Assembly: GCA_035533475.1 (NCBI GenBank)
Contig: DATLTS010000014.1
Coordinates: 62,001 to 126,000, forward strand
Length of the DNA: 64,000 nucleotides
Direction: 5' to 3'
DNA from: Mycobacteriales bacterium
Lineage (GTDB): Bacteria > Actinomycetota > Actinomycetes > DATLTS01
The position numbers were made by a program, and so were the translations under genes. The notes beneath the pieces are model-generated. The model was not told the origin of the DNA. It was given only the letters and a program-made list of their open reading frames with translations, and searched no databases. Below are positions 1 through 8,821 of this stretch, in pieces (positions within the stretch are counted from its first letter, which is position 1; the number at the start of each line of letters is the position of its first letter).

Positions 1-2
1 TG

Positions 3-140
3 AGCGTCACGATGAACGCGGTTCGCGATCTGCTGCTCGGTCGACCGGCGTACCACGACGTCTGGCAGGCCATCGCCTGGGCGCTGGGCATCCTCGTCGT
101 CGGCGCTGCGATCGCGATCCGCAAGTACCGGCGCAGCTGA
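3..140 (+). CDS. ABC-2 type transporter permease, C-terminal fragment
   Basis: Only the last 45 codons are inside the window; the reading frame enters from the left edge and ends at TGA 138-140. The fragment has the polar NAVRDLLLGRPA segment, one hydrophobic helix (AIAWALGILVVGAAIAI) and a short basic tail (RKYRRS). This is how DrrB-like ABC-2 permeases of actinobacterial drug or lipid exporters typically finish. The partner ATPase and the rest of the permease lie outside the window, so the substrate cannot be judged. It converges on groEL and shares a strong bidirectional hairpin with it. Confidence 0.6.
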   Translation, partial: SVTMNAVRDLLLGRPAYHDVWQAIAWALGILVVGAAIAIRKYRRS

Positions 141-152
141 CCCGGCGCGCGC

Positions 153-186
153 AACGGCCCCGGCGCATTCGCGCGCCGGGGCCGTT
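153..186. terminator. bidirectional rho-independent-like hairpin
   Basis: A perfect 14-bp inverted repeat (153-166 with 173-186) has a 6-nt loop and lies between the convergent permease and groEL. It starts AACGGCCCC and ends GGGGCCGTT, so both strands present a GC-rich stem with a short T run (TTT on the + strand). It can end transcription in both directions. Confidence 0.85.
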
Positions 187-197
187 TCGTTGCGGAC

Positions 198-1961
<1,764 letters not shown>

Positions 1962-1966
1962 CCCAA

Positions 1967-1995
1967 TTATTAGCACTCGACCAAGCAGAGTGCAA
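1967..1995 (-). promoter_or_regulatory. groEL promoter (-35 TTGCAC, 17 bp, -10 TAATAA)
   Basis: On the minus strand TTGCAC (1990-1995) is followed after exactly 17 bp by TAATAA (1967-1972), a good housekeeping-sigma promoter in a GC-rich genome. The -35 box is built from the outer arm of the upstream CIRCE and the -10 overlaps its other arm, so operator and promoter are interlocked. Confidence 0.75.
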
Positions 1996-1996
1996 G
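1970..1996 (-). promoter_or_regulatory. CIRCE element, promoter-overlapping copy (HrcA operator)
   Basis: TTAGCACTC - 9 nt - GAGTGCAAG. The left arm is a perfect consensus arm and the right arm keeps GAGTGC. The element covers the -35 to -10 region of the groEL promoter, which is the standard geometry for HrcA repression. Confidence 0.88.
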
Positions 1997-2004
1997 CGGT
2001 CGGA

Positions 2005-2289
2005 TCAACCGCCGGCGACCGCCGGGATGATCGACACGAGGGTCCCGTCCGGCACCGGCGTGGCCAGCCCGGCGGCGAAACGGACGTCCTCGTCACCCAC
2101 GTAGACGTTCACGAAACGCCGCAACCGTCCTTCCCCGTCGAGCACCCGATCGGCGATCCCGGGGTGGGCCGCGTCGACGACGGTGAGCAGGTCGGCGAGG
2201 GTGGCTCCGGGCGCCGGCTCGACCGCCACCTCGGCGGCCCCGCCGGTCAGCCCGCGCAGGATCGTCGGAACCCGCAGGGTCACGGTCAT
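2005..2289 (-). CDS. metO: MoaD/ThiS-family sulfur carrier protein, probable MetO
   Basis: 94 residues with a beta-grasp (ubiquitin-like) fold pattern: an N-terminal strand MTVTLRVPTILR, a central helix ATLADLLTVVDAAHPG, and the C-terminal strand ending in a native Gly-Gly (PAVAGG, then stop). The exposed Gly-Gly is the site where such carriers become thiocarboxylated and donate sulfide. Its ATG overlaps the stop of the upstream threonine-synthase-like gene (ATGA), so the two are translationally coupled. This pairing, plus the SAM riboswitch ahead of both, points to homocysteine synthesis rather than molybdopterin or thiamine. No activating E1-like (MoeZ) or Cys-protease partner is in the window. 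Confidence 0.82.
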   Translation of the reverse strand: MTVTLRVPTILRGLTGGAAEVAVEPAPGATLADLLTVVDAAHPGIADRVLDGEGRLRRFVNVYVGDEDVRFAAGLATPVPDGTLVSIIPAVAGG

Positions 2290-3542
2290 GACAGCCCGGC
2301 GGCCCGGAACGCGTCGAGGCTGGCCGGGATCGTCGCGGTCGGCCCGACCACACCGCTCACCGCGTCGATCGTCTTCAACCCGTCCCCGGTATTCAGCAGC
2401 ACGGTCTCCGCGTCCGGGTCGACCCGCCCGTCCGCGAGCAGCTTGCGCAGCGTGGCCACGGTCACGCCACCGGCGGTCTCGCCGAACACCCCTTCGGTGC
2501 GGGCGAGCAGCCGGATGCCCTCGACGATCTCCTCGTCGCCGACGTCGTCGATCGCCCCGCCGGTCCGTCGCACCACGTCGAGCGCGTACGGCCCGTCGGC
2601 GGGGTTGCCGATCGCCAGCGACTTCGCGATGCCCGACGGCCGGACCGGCGTCACCACGTCGCGACCAGCCTTGTGCGCGGTCGCCACCGGGGCGCATCCG
2701 CTGGCCTGCGCGCCGAATACCCGGTAGGGCGTCGGCTCGACGAGCCCGTAGCCGCCCAGCTCGGCGAACGCCTTGTCCACCTTGGTGAGCAGCGATCCGG
2801 ACGCGATCGGCACGACCACCTGTTCCGGCAGTCGCCAACCGAGTTGCTCGGCGATCTCGTAGCCGACGGTCTTGGAGCCCTCGGCGTAGAAGGGTCGGAC
2901 GTTGACGTTGACGAACGCCCACGGCTGCTCGCCGGACAGTTCCGCGCAGAGCCGGTTCACGTCGTCGTACGAACCGTCGACCGCCACCAGGGTGCCGCCG
3001 TACACGGCGGTGGTGACGACCTTCCCCGGCTCGAGGTCCGACGGGATGAGCACCACCGACCGCATCCCGGACCGCGCGGCCGCCGCGGCGACCGCGTTCG
3101 CCAGGTTCCCCGTCGACGCGCAGGCGAGCACCTCGAAGCCCAGGGCCCGCGCCGCACTCGCGGCGACGGCGACCACCCGGTCCTTGAAGGAGTGGGTCGG
3201 ATTGGCGCTGTCGTCCTTCACCCACAGGGTGCGCATGCCGAGCGCCCGGGCCAGGTTGTCCGCGCGGATCAGCCGGGTGCAGCCGACCCCGAGGTCGACC
3301 CGAGTGGACGGGTCAGAACCGGCCGGCAGCAGCGCCGCGTAGCGCCACATAGTCTGCGGCCCGGCCTCGATGTCGGACCGGGTGAGCCGGCGCAGGGTGT
3401 CGGTGTCGTAGGCAATGTCCAGCGGCCCGAAGCAGAAGCTGCAGACGTGCGTGGGACCGATCTCGTAGCTGGCGCCGCATTCGCGGCAGGCCAGGCCGAC
3501 TGCGGAACCGAATCCGGTCGGGCGGGCGACGACGGAGGTCAT
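2286..3542 (-). CDS. metM: threonine-synthase-like PLP enzyme, probable O-phosphohomoserine-dependent homocysteine synthase (MetM)
   Basis: 418 residues, fold-type II PLP enzyme of the threonine synthase family. An N-terminal zinc ribbon has Cys pairs at 19/22 and 34/37. The PLP lysine is Lys120 in NPTHSFKDR, and a glycine-rich phosphate loop (ACASTGNLANAV) follows. By family alone it would be called threonine synthase (ThrC). Two local facts argue for methionine synthesis: a SAM-I riboswitch is directly upstream, and a Gly-Gly sulfur carrier overlaps its stop codon. This matches the MetM/MetO system reported in Streptomyces, where phosphohomoserine plus thiocarboxylated carrier gives homocysteine. 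The specific role is inference; dual or plain threonine synthase activity cannot be excluded. Confidence 0.8.
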   Translation of the reverse strand: MTSVVARPTGFGSAVGLACRECGASYEIGPTHVCSFCFGPLDIAYDTDTLRRLTRSDIEAGPQTMWRYAALLPAGSDPSTRVDLGVGCTRLIRADNLARALGMRTLWVKDDSANPTHSFKDRVVAVAASAARALGFEVLACASTGNLANAVAAAAARSGMRSVVLIPSDLEPGKVVTTAVYGGTLVAVDGSYDDVNRLCAELSGEQPWAFVNVNVRPFYAEGSKTVGYEIAEQLGWRLPEQVVVPIASGSLLTKVDKAFAELGGYGLVEPTPYRVFGAQASGCAPVATAHKAGRDVVTPVRPSGIAKSLAIGNPADGPYALDVVRRTGGAIDDVGDEEIVEGIRLLARTEGVFGETAGGVTVATLRKLLADGRVDPDAETVLLNTGDGLKTIDAVSGVVGPTATIPASLDAFRAAGLS

Positions 3543-3559
3543 GGAGCGAGGCCTTTCTC

Positions 3560-3696
3560 CTCATCTTTCCCGCCGCGGGTCGCGGTCGGGACGGATGTGG
3601 CACCTGCCTTCGGTGCGGCCTCGCGGATAGCGCGAGCTGCACCGAGGTGGTTGCCGGGGCTTCACCGGGCCGTGTCCCTCTGCCCCTCGTGATGAG
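3560..3696 (-). ncRNA. SAM-I (S-box) riboswitch aptamer
   Basis: Read on the minus strand the 137-nt leader has the S-box blocks in order: P1 5' strand CTCATC (3691-3696), GAGGGAC, GGCCCGGTGAAGCC, CCGGCAACC, a P3 hairpin bounded by CTCGGTGC/GCACCGA, AGGTGCCACATCC, a P4 hairpin, and GAAAGATGAG closing P1 (3560-3565). This is the SAM-I architecture, not SAM-IV, which lacks P4. The closing strand runs straight into GAGGAGAAAGG, the ribosome-binding region of the downstream ATG at 3542. SAM binding that stabilises P1 could therefore hide the Shine-Dalgarno sequence (translational OFF switch). No U-tract terminator is visible. Confidence 0.93.
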
Positions 3697-3738
3697 CGGT
3701 ATTCAGTTGTTCTCGCGGGATGTGCCAGTGTTGCACAC

Positions 3739-4713
3739 GTGCGCGCCGACGCCCGCCGCTGGTTCGAGCGCCGCACTTCGCGGGCCGCGGACTGGCCACT
3801 GCCCCGGCTACTCGCCGCGAAGGGCGACAGTCGCGTGGCCGTCGTCCTCCCCGCGTTGAACGAGGCCGCGACGGTCGGCCGGATCATCACGCGGATCCGA
3901 CGGGACCTTTTTCCCCTTAACGAGGGCCCCGCCTCCCGACCGGGACTGCTCGACGAGATCGTGGTCATGGACTCGGGAAGCACCGACCGCACGGCCGAGG
4001 TGGCAACCGACGCCGGCGCCCGGGTGGTGCATCGCGGCGACGTGCTGCCCGGGTACCCGCCTCGGGCCGGCAAGGGTGAGGTGCTGTGGCGGTCGCTGGC
4101 GGCGACGAGCAGCGACGTCATCGTGTTCATCGACAGCGATCTCACCGATTTCCATTCGGCGTTCGTCACCGGCCTGCTCGGGCCGCTGCTCACCGATCCG
4201 TCCGTGTCGTTCGTCAAGGCGACCTACGACCGGCCGGTGACCGGATCCGACGCCCCGGCCGGTGGTGGCCGGGTGACCGAGCTGGTCGCGCGGCCGCTGC
4301 TGAACGTGCACTGGCCGGAGCTCGCCGGCTTCGTGCAGCCGCTCGGCGGGGAGTACGCCGCCCGGCGCAGCCTGCTGGAGCGGCTGCCGTTCCCCTGCGG
4401 GTACGGCGTCGAGTTCGGCCTGCTCGTCGACACCCTGCGCCTCGTCGGCCTCGACGCGATGGCCCAGGTCGACCTCACCCGGCGCAAGCACCGCAACCAG
4501 GACAACGACAAGCTGGGCCGGATGGCGACCGAGATCTGGCTGGTGGCGCTGGCCCGGCTGGAGTCCGAACGCAAGGTCGACGTGCTCCGCCGGCCGGCGA
4601 CGGCGATGACCCAGTTCGAGCGGTCCGGCGCCGGCTACCGGCTCATCGACACCGACATCGAGGGTCGGGAGCGACCGCCGATCGTGTCGGTCGCGGGGTA
4701 CGCGGCCTCATGA
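3739..4713 (+). CDS. gpgS: glucosyl-3-phosphoglycerate synthase
   Basis: 324 residues, GT81-type retaining transferase that joins glucose from a nucleotide sugar (UDP- or GDP-glucose) to 3-phosphoglycerate. Visible motifs are VAVVLPALNEAATVG (33-47), the nucleotide-sugar motif MDSGSTDRT (77-85), the GKGEVLWR segment (111-118) and the metal-binding DSD at 132-134. The acceptor-side PLGGEYAARR and GYGVEFGLLVD segments are also present. The start is GTG at 3739, only 42 bp from the divergent riboswitch. It overlaps the next gene by ATGA, consistent with a two-step synthase/phosphatase unit making glucosylglycerate, a compatible solute and methylglucose-lipopolysaccharide primer. Confidence 0.92.
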   Translation: MRADARRWFERRTSRAADWPLPRLLAAKGDSRVAVVLPALNEAATVGRIITRIRRDLFPLNEGPASRPGLLDEIVVMDSGSTDRTAEVATDAGARVVHRGDVLPGYPPRAGKGEVLWRSLAATSSDVIVFIDSDLTDFHSAFVTGLLGPLLTDPSVSFVKATYDRPVTGSDAPAGGGRVTELVARPLLNVHWPELAGFVQPLGGEYAARRSLLERLPFPCGYGVEFGLLVDTLRLVGLDAMAQVDLTRRKHRNQDNDKLGRMATEIWLVALARLESERKVDVLRRPATAMTQFERSGAGYRLIDTDIEGRERPPIVSVAGYAAS

Positions 4714-5549
4714 CCGGACCGGCGACCCGGGTGGTGTACACCGACCTCGACGGCACGATGGTCGGCCCCGGCGGGTGCTTCTTCCGGGACCTGGACCGCG
4801 GGCTCACCCTCGAGCCGGCCCGGGCCCTGGTCGAGGCGCTCGACGCCGGGATCCAGATCGTCCTGGTGTCCGGTCGGACCCGGGAGCAACTCATCGAGGC
4901 TGCCCGGATCTTCGGTGCCGACGGCTACATCGGGGAGCTCGGCTCGGTGCTCGGCTGGGACCGCGGCCGGCACAGCGAGCTGCTGCGCGGCGCGATGCCG
5001 GCCGACCTCGACGGGCCGCCGGCCGCGGCGATCACCGCGGCCGGCGTCACCGACCGCCTGCTCGAACGCCACCCCGGCCGGCTGGAGTACCACGCCCCGT
5101 GGCACCTCGCGCACGAGTGCGACGTCATGCTGCGCGGCCTGATCGACGTCGCCGCCGCCGAGGCGTGGCTCGCCGAGATCGGCTTCGGCTGGCTGCGGCT
5201 GCGGGACAACGGCGTCCTGCCGAGCTCCCGCAGCCATGGCCTGGTACCGGAGGCCCGGCCGCCGCACGTCTACCACCTGATGCCGGACGGCCTGTCGAAG
5301 GGCCTGGCGGTGGCGCGGGACCTGGCCCGGCGCGGCTACCTTCCGCAGGACGCGATCGCGATCGGCGACTCGGCGAGCGACCTGACGATGGCGCCGTACG
5401 TCCGGCAGCTCCACCTGGTCGCCAACGGCCACCGCCAGCCGCACATGGCCGCGCTGATCCGCGGGCTGCCCAACGTGACGTTGGCCAACGCCGCGGTGGG
5501 GCTGGGCTGGGCGGCGGCGGTCCGCGCCGCCGTGACCGGGCCCGGCTAG
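4710..5549 (+). CDS. HAD-family glucosyl/mannosyl-3-phosphoglycerate phosphatase-like protein
   Basis: 279 residues, Cof-type HAD phosphatase. Motif I is TDLDGT with nucleophile Asp12 and Asp14, motif II is SGR at 54-56, the conserved Lys is 197 (LSKG), and motif IV is GDSASD at 219-224. A C2-type cap lies between motifs II and III, as in mannosyl-3-phosphoglycerate phosphatase. The ATG at 4710 overlaps the gpgS stop, so the natural substrate is probably glucosyl-3-phosphoglycerate, giving glucosylglycerate. The mycobacterial enzyme for this step is an unrelated histidine phosphatase, so this would be the HAD solution. Substrate assignment rests on context. Confidence 0.82.
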   Translation: MTGPATRVVYTDLDGTMVGPGGCFFRDLDRGLTLEPARALVEALDAGIQIVLVSGRTREQLIEAARIFGADGYIGELGSVLGWDRGRHSELLRGAMPADLDGPPAAAITAAGVTDRLLERHPGRLEYHAPWHLAHECDVMLRGLIDVAAAEAWLAEIGFGWLRLRDNGVLPSSRSHGLVPEARPPHVYHLMPDGLSKGLAVARDLARRGYLPQDAIAIGDSASDLTMAPYVRQLHLVANGHRQPHMAALIRGLPNVTLANAAVGLGWAAAVRAAVTGPG

Positions 5550-5558
5550 CATCCCGGC

Positions 5559-6998
5559 GTGCCCGCAGCCCTGGTCGTCGCGTCCAATCGCGGGCCCGTG
5601 GCGTACAGCCTCGGTGACGACGGGGTGGTGCACGCCCGCCGCGGTGGCGGCGGCCTGGTCTCCGCGGTGGGCAGCCTGGCCGCGGACGCCGGCACGGTGT
5701 GGGTCTGCGCGGCGCTGGGTCCGGGCGACCGGCAGGCGGCTCGGACCGCCCCGCAGGGGCGGCTCGACACCGCCGACACCGGCGGGTTGGCCGTACGGAT
5801 GCTCGACATCGAGGAGACGACGTTCCACCGCGCCTACAACGCGATCGCCAACTCGACGCTGTGGTTCGTCCATCACCTGCTCTACGACACGCCGCGCCGG
5901 CCGGCCTTCGACGCGCTGTTCGCCCGGGAGTGGCAGGCCTACGTCGACTACAACTCCGCCTTCGCCGACGCCCTCGCCGCCGAAGCCGCGCCCGGTGCCC
6001 GGGTGCTCATCCAGGACTACCACCTGAGCCTCGCCCCCCGGCTGCTCCGGGAACGGCGAGCAGACCTGGCGATCGCGCATTTCTCGCACACCCCGTGGGC
6101 GCCGCCGGAGTACTACGAGCTGCTGCCCGACGAGGTCGGGGCGAGCGTGCTCCTCGGGATCCTCGGCGCCGACCACGCCGGCTTCCTCGGCCGGCGCTGG
6201 GCCGATGCCTTTCTCGCCTGTGCGGCCCGGCTGCCGGGGGTCAGCGTCGACGGGGACTCCGTGGTCTGCGCCGGGCACCGGACGCGGATCGGGGTGCACG
6301 CCCTCGGCGTCGACGGGCCGGCCCTGCTGGCCCGGGCCGCCGCCCCGGACGCGGCCGCCCGGCGGGACGCCCTGCTGGCCCGGACGGCCGGTCGGCAGAT
6401 CCTGTTGCGGATCGACCGGACCGAGCTGTCGAAGAACATCGTCCGCGGTCTCGCCGCGTACCGGGAGCTGCTCCGCCTCCATCCGGAGTGGCTCGGCCGG
6501 GTCGTCCACCTCGTGTACGCATATCCCAGCCGGCACGATCTGCCGGAGTACCGGGAGTACACCGCCGACGTGCAGCGGCTGGCGCAGCGGATCGAGGACG
6601 AGTTCGCCCGGCCGGACTGGACGCCGCTCGTGCTCGAGGTGAGCGACGACTACCCCCGGTCGCTGGCCGCCTACCGGATCGCCGACGTGCTGGTCGTCAA
6701 CCCGATCCGGGACGGGATGAACCTCGTCGCGAAGGAAGGCCCGGTGCTCTCCGACCACGGGGTCGCGCTGGTGCTGTCCCGCGCGGCGGGTGCCGCCGAG
6801 GAGCTGGCGGACGACGCCCTGCTGGTCAACCCGTTCGACGTCTCGGCCACCGCCGCGGCGATGGACGCGGCGCTGCGGATGTCGGCCGCGGATCGCAGCG
6901 AGCGGACCGGCCGGCTCGCCGCCGCCGCCACCGCGATGCCGCCGGCGGCCTGGCTGGCCGCGCAGATCAAGGCGCTGGACGACCGCGGATCTGCCTAG
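5559..6998 (+). CDS. otsA: alpha,alpha-trehalose-phosphate synthase (GT20)
   Basis: 479 residues, normal length for OtsA, which makes trehalose-6-phosphate from a nucleotide-glucose and glucose-6-phosphate. The N-terminus VVASNRGPVA and the glycine loop RRGGGGLVSAV bind the acceptor. IQDYHLSLAPRLLRE and HTPWAPPEYYELLP are family blocks. RIDRTELSKNIVRGL contains the phosphate-binding Arg and Lys, and NPIRDGMNLVAKEG is the donor-binding signature. The start is GTG at 5559, 9 bp after the HAD gene, so it probably shares its transcript. A related GT20 specificity (such as glucosylglycerol-phosphate) is possible, but the adjacent otsB favours trehalose. Confidence 0.9.
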   Translation: MPAALVVASNRGPVAYSLGDDGVVHARRGGGGLVSAVGSLAADAGTVWVCAALGPGDRQAARTAPQGRLDTADTGGLAVRMLDIEETTFHRAYNAIANSTLWFVHHLLYDTPRRPAFDALFAREWQAYVDYNSAFADALAAEAAPGARVLIQDYHLSLAPRLLRERRADLAIAHFSHTPWAPPEYYELLPDEVGASVLLGILGADHAGFLGRRWADAFLACAARLPGVSVDGDSVVCAGHRTRIGVHALGVDGPALLARAAAPDAAARRDALLARTAGRQILLRIDRTELSKNIVRGLAAYRELLRLHPEWLGRVVHLVYAYPSRHDLPEYREYTADVQRLAQRIEDEFARPDWTPLVLEVSDDYPRSLAAYRIADVLVVNPIRDGMNLVAKEGPVLSDHGVALVLSRAAGAAEELADDALLVNPFDVSATAAAMDAALRMSAADRSERTGRLAAAATAMPPAAWLAAQIKALDDRGSA

Positions 6999-7794
6999 CG
7001 AGCGCCCGGAGCAACTCGACCATGCCGTCGGGTCCGGCCACGACCACGTCGGCGGCGGCGGCCAACTCTGCCGGGGTGTCCCGGTCGGCGACGGCGACGG
7101 TGAGCCCCGGCACGCCGGCGGCGCGCAGCTCGGCGACCGCCGCGAACGCCGGCAGGTCGCCGGCGTCGTCCCCGGCTACCAGCACTGCCGTCGGCGTCCG
7201 CTCCGCGGCGAGCCGCCGGATCACGGTGCCCTTGTCGACGCCGGGCGGGCGCAGTTCGAGGACGAGCCGGCCGGCAACCAGCTCGAGCCCGGTCTCGGCG
7301 CCGAGGACCGCCAGCCGGTCGTGCAGGGCGGCGAGCGCCGCCACCGGGTCCACCGCCGGGCGGGCGTGCACCGCCAGGGCCTGTCCCTTGTCCTCGACAT
7401 GCACGCCGCGCGCCGCGTCGGCCAGCAGCGCGGGCAGCCGGGCCCGGGCCCGGTCCAGCCCGGCCGGCGGGGGCGGCGCCTCGAGTCGGCCGCCGCGGAG
7501 GACCTCGAGCCCGTAGTTGCCGGCGACGACCAGCCCGGGCACCCGGTCCAGCCCGGCGAGCGCAACCACGGTCCGGGCTTCCCGGCCGGTGACGATCGCC
7601 AGCCGGCCGACCAGGGTGGCCAGGTCGGCGAGCGCGTCGACGGCGCCGGGGGCCGGGCGGGCGTCGTTAGGGACATCGACGATGCCGGCGAGGGTCCCGT
7701 CGAAATCAGTCGCCACGAGTGCGCCGCCCGGTGCGTCGAGGATGGCGGCCAAGCCGGCCCGCCCCGCGACGGTCGTGGGGGTCGGGAGGGCCAC
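6967..7794 (-). CDS. otsB: trehalose-6-phosphate phosphatase
   Basis: 275 residues, HAD phosphatase that removes phosphate from trehalose-6-phosphate. DFDGTLAGI at 30-38 carries nucleophile Asp30 and Asp32. The block VTGREARTVVALAGL, the segment AGNYGLEVL and the late motif VAGDDAGDLPAF are characteristic. It is convergent with otsA and their 3' ends overlap by 32 bp, so the two trehalose genes are on opposite strands and must be expressed from separate promoters. The mRNA tails are mutually antisense. Confidence 0.92.
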   Translation of the reverse strand: MALPTPTTVAGRAGLAAILDAPGGALVATDFDGTLAGIVDVPNDARPAPGAVDALADLATLVGRLAIVTGREARTVVALAGLDRVPGLVVAGNYGLEVLRGGRLEAPPPPAGLDRARARLPALLADAARGVHVEDKGQALAVHARPAVDPVAALAALHDRLAVLGAETGLELVAGRLVLELRPPGVDKGTVIRRLAAERTPTAVLVAGDDAGDLPAFAAVAELRAAGVPGLTVAVADRDTPAELAAAADVVVAGPDGMVELLRALARQIRGRPAP

Positions 7795-7798
7795 CGGC

Positions 7799-8377
7799 TC
7801 AGGCGCCGGCGTAGTAGCGGGTGAGGATTACGGTGAGGGCTCCGGTCAGCCCGGCGAAGCGGGGCAGCCGGCGGGTGATCCGCGGGAAGGCAGCCTGAAG
7901 CGCCGCCGCGGCGGCCTCCTCGCCGGGCGCGTAGTAGACGGTGGTTTGCGGGATGCGGCCGGTGAAGTTGCCGATTCGCTGGATCGGCCAGCCGGCGGCC
8001 GCGAACTCGGCGGCCGAGTGGCGGGCCAGGCCGGTGATCCGCGAGTTGTTGAGCACGGTGAGCGCCGGGCGGACCGCGGTGGGCTCGGTTCGGACCGCCG
8101 GTGCGGCGCCGGTCCGGGCGGTCGGGGTCGGGGTCGGGGTCGGTGTAGGCGGCGCTGTCGGCGGCGCTGTCGGCGGCGGCCCGAGGGTGGTCATCGGCGG
8201 CGATCCGACGACCGCGCTGTCGATGCCACCGGCCGGTTGGCCGCGCACGAGGACCAGACCGACGATCAGCGCCGCCACCGCGGCGACGGCGACCGCGGGC
8301 GCGAGCAGCGCCCGGGCGATGTCGGCGAGCCGCGCGCGACCGCGCCTTCGGTGCGCGCCGCCGGTGCGGCCGGTCAG
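7799..8377 (-). CDS. membrane-anchored LytR C-terminal-domain protein
   Basis: About 192 residues if started at the CTG that overlaps the DUF3263 stop (CTGA). It has a short basic N-terminus, one membrane helix (LLAPAVAVAAVAALIVGLVLV) and a Pro/Thr linker with short repeats (PPTAPPTAPP, TPTPTPT). A C-terminal LytR_C domain follows (LTVLNNSRITGLARHSAAEF ... VYYAPGEEAAAAAL). Such domains occur alone or behind LCP cell-wall ligases and are exposed outside the membrane. No ATG or GTG lies in frame between the DUF3263 stop and the helix. The next in-frame ATG is at 8578, deep inside DUF3263. The start is therefore unresolved. Confidence 0.7.
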   Translation of the reverse strand: MTGRTGGAHRRRGRARLADIARALLAPAVAVAAVAALIVGLVLVRGQPAGGIDSAVVGSPPMTTLGPPPTAPPTAPPTPTPTPTPTARTGAAPAVRTEPTAVRPALTVLNNSRITGLARHSAAEFAAAGWPIQRIGNFTGRIPQTTVYYAPGEEAAAAALQAAFPRITRRLPRFAGLTGALTVILTRYYAGA

Positions 8378-8667
8378 CCCTCGAGCCCGAGCCGGCGGGC
8401 CGATCGGGCCCGCTGCCGGGCGGCCCGCAGCCGGCGGAGCCGCTTGACGAGCATCGGGTCGGCGGCGAGCGAATCCGGGCGGTCGATCAGCCCGTTGAGC
8501 ACCTGGTAGTACCGGGTCGCCGACATGTCGAACAGGTCGCGGATCGCCTGTTCCTTGGCCCCGGCGTACTTCCACCACTGCCGCTCGAAGCCCAGGATCT
8601 CGCGCTCCCGCTCGGTGAGCTCAGCCGGCCGCTCGGTCACGCTCGACATCGCGTTCGCGGCGTCCAT
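8374..8667 (-). CDS. DUF3263 family protein
   Basis: 97 residues from ATG 8667. The domain fills the protein: ELTEREREILGFERQWW, then AGAKEQAIRDLFDMSATRYYQVLN, then DPMLVKRLRRLRAARQRAR. The central part resembles a helix-turn-helix and the C-terminus is strongly basic, so nucleic-acid binding is plausible, but the family function is unknown. DUF3263 next to a LytR_C protein is a recurrent actinobacterial pair. The chosen ATG has GGAGGG close upstream; ATGs at 8649, 8682 and further upstream are alternatives. The upstream region contains a perfect palindrome and a 17-bp direct repeat. Confidence 0.8.
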   Translation of the reverse strand: MDAANAMSSVTERPAELTEREREILGFERQWWKYAGAKEQAIRDLFDMSATRYYQVLNGLIDRPDSLAADPMLVKRLRRLRAARQRARSARRLGLEG

Positions 8668-8705
8668 CGGCCCTCCGTTCATCGCGAGGCAGTCCTTCGC
8701 GAACC

Positions 8706-8750
8706 ACTCCACCGCCAGGCGGTCCATCGCGAGACTCCACCGCCAGGCGG
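8706..8750. repeat. 17-bp direct repeat upstream of DUF3263 gene
   Basis: ACTCCACCGCCAGGCGG occurs at 8706-8722 and again at 8734-8750, with start points 28 bp apart. It lies between the DUF3263 start and the palindrome at 8765, in what should be the 5' leader or promoter region. Confidence 0.7.
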
Positions 8751-8764
8751 CACATCTGGCAAAC

Positions 8765-8776
8765 GACAACGTTGTC
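8765..8776. promoter_or_regulatory. 12-bp perfect palindrome, operator-like
   Basis: GACAACGTTGTC is a perfect palindrome with a central CG, the form of many LacI-family operators. It lies about 90 bp upstream of the DUF3263 start and 45 bp beyond the ROK kinase 3' end. No LacI-type regulator is encoded nearby. Confidence 0.4.
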
Positions 8777-8821
8777 ATTCAAGCATGCTGCCCGGACGAT
8801 TTCCGGGTCGGCACGCCGCGC

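Noticed and set aside
3560-3696. SAM-IV riboswitch
   Set aside because: The P4 hairpin, the AGGTGCCACATCC block and GAAAGATGAG closure are those of SAM-I.
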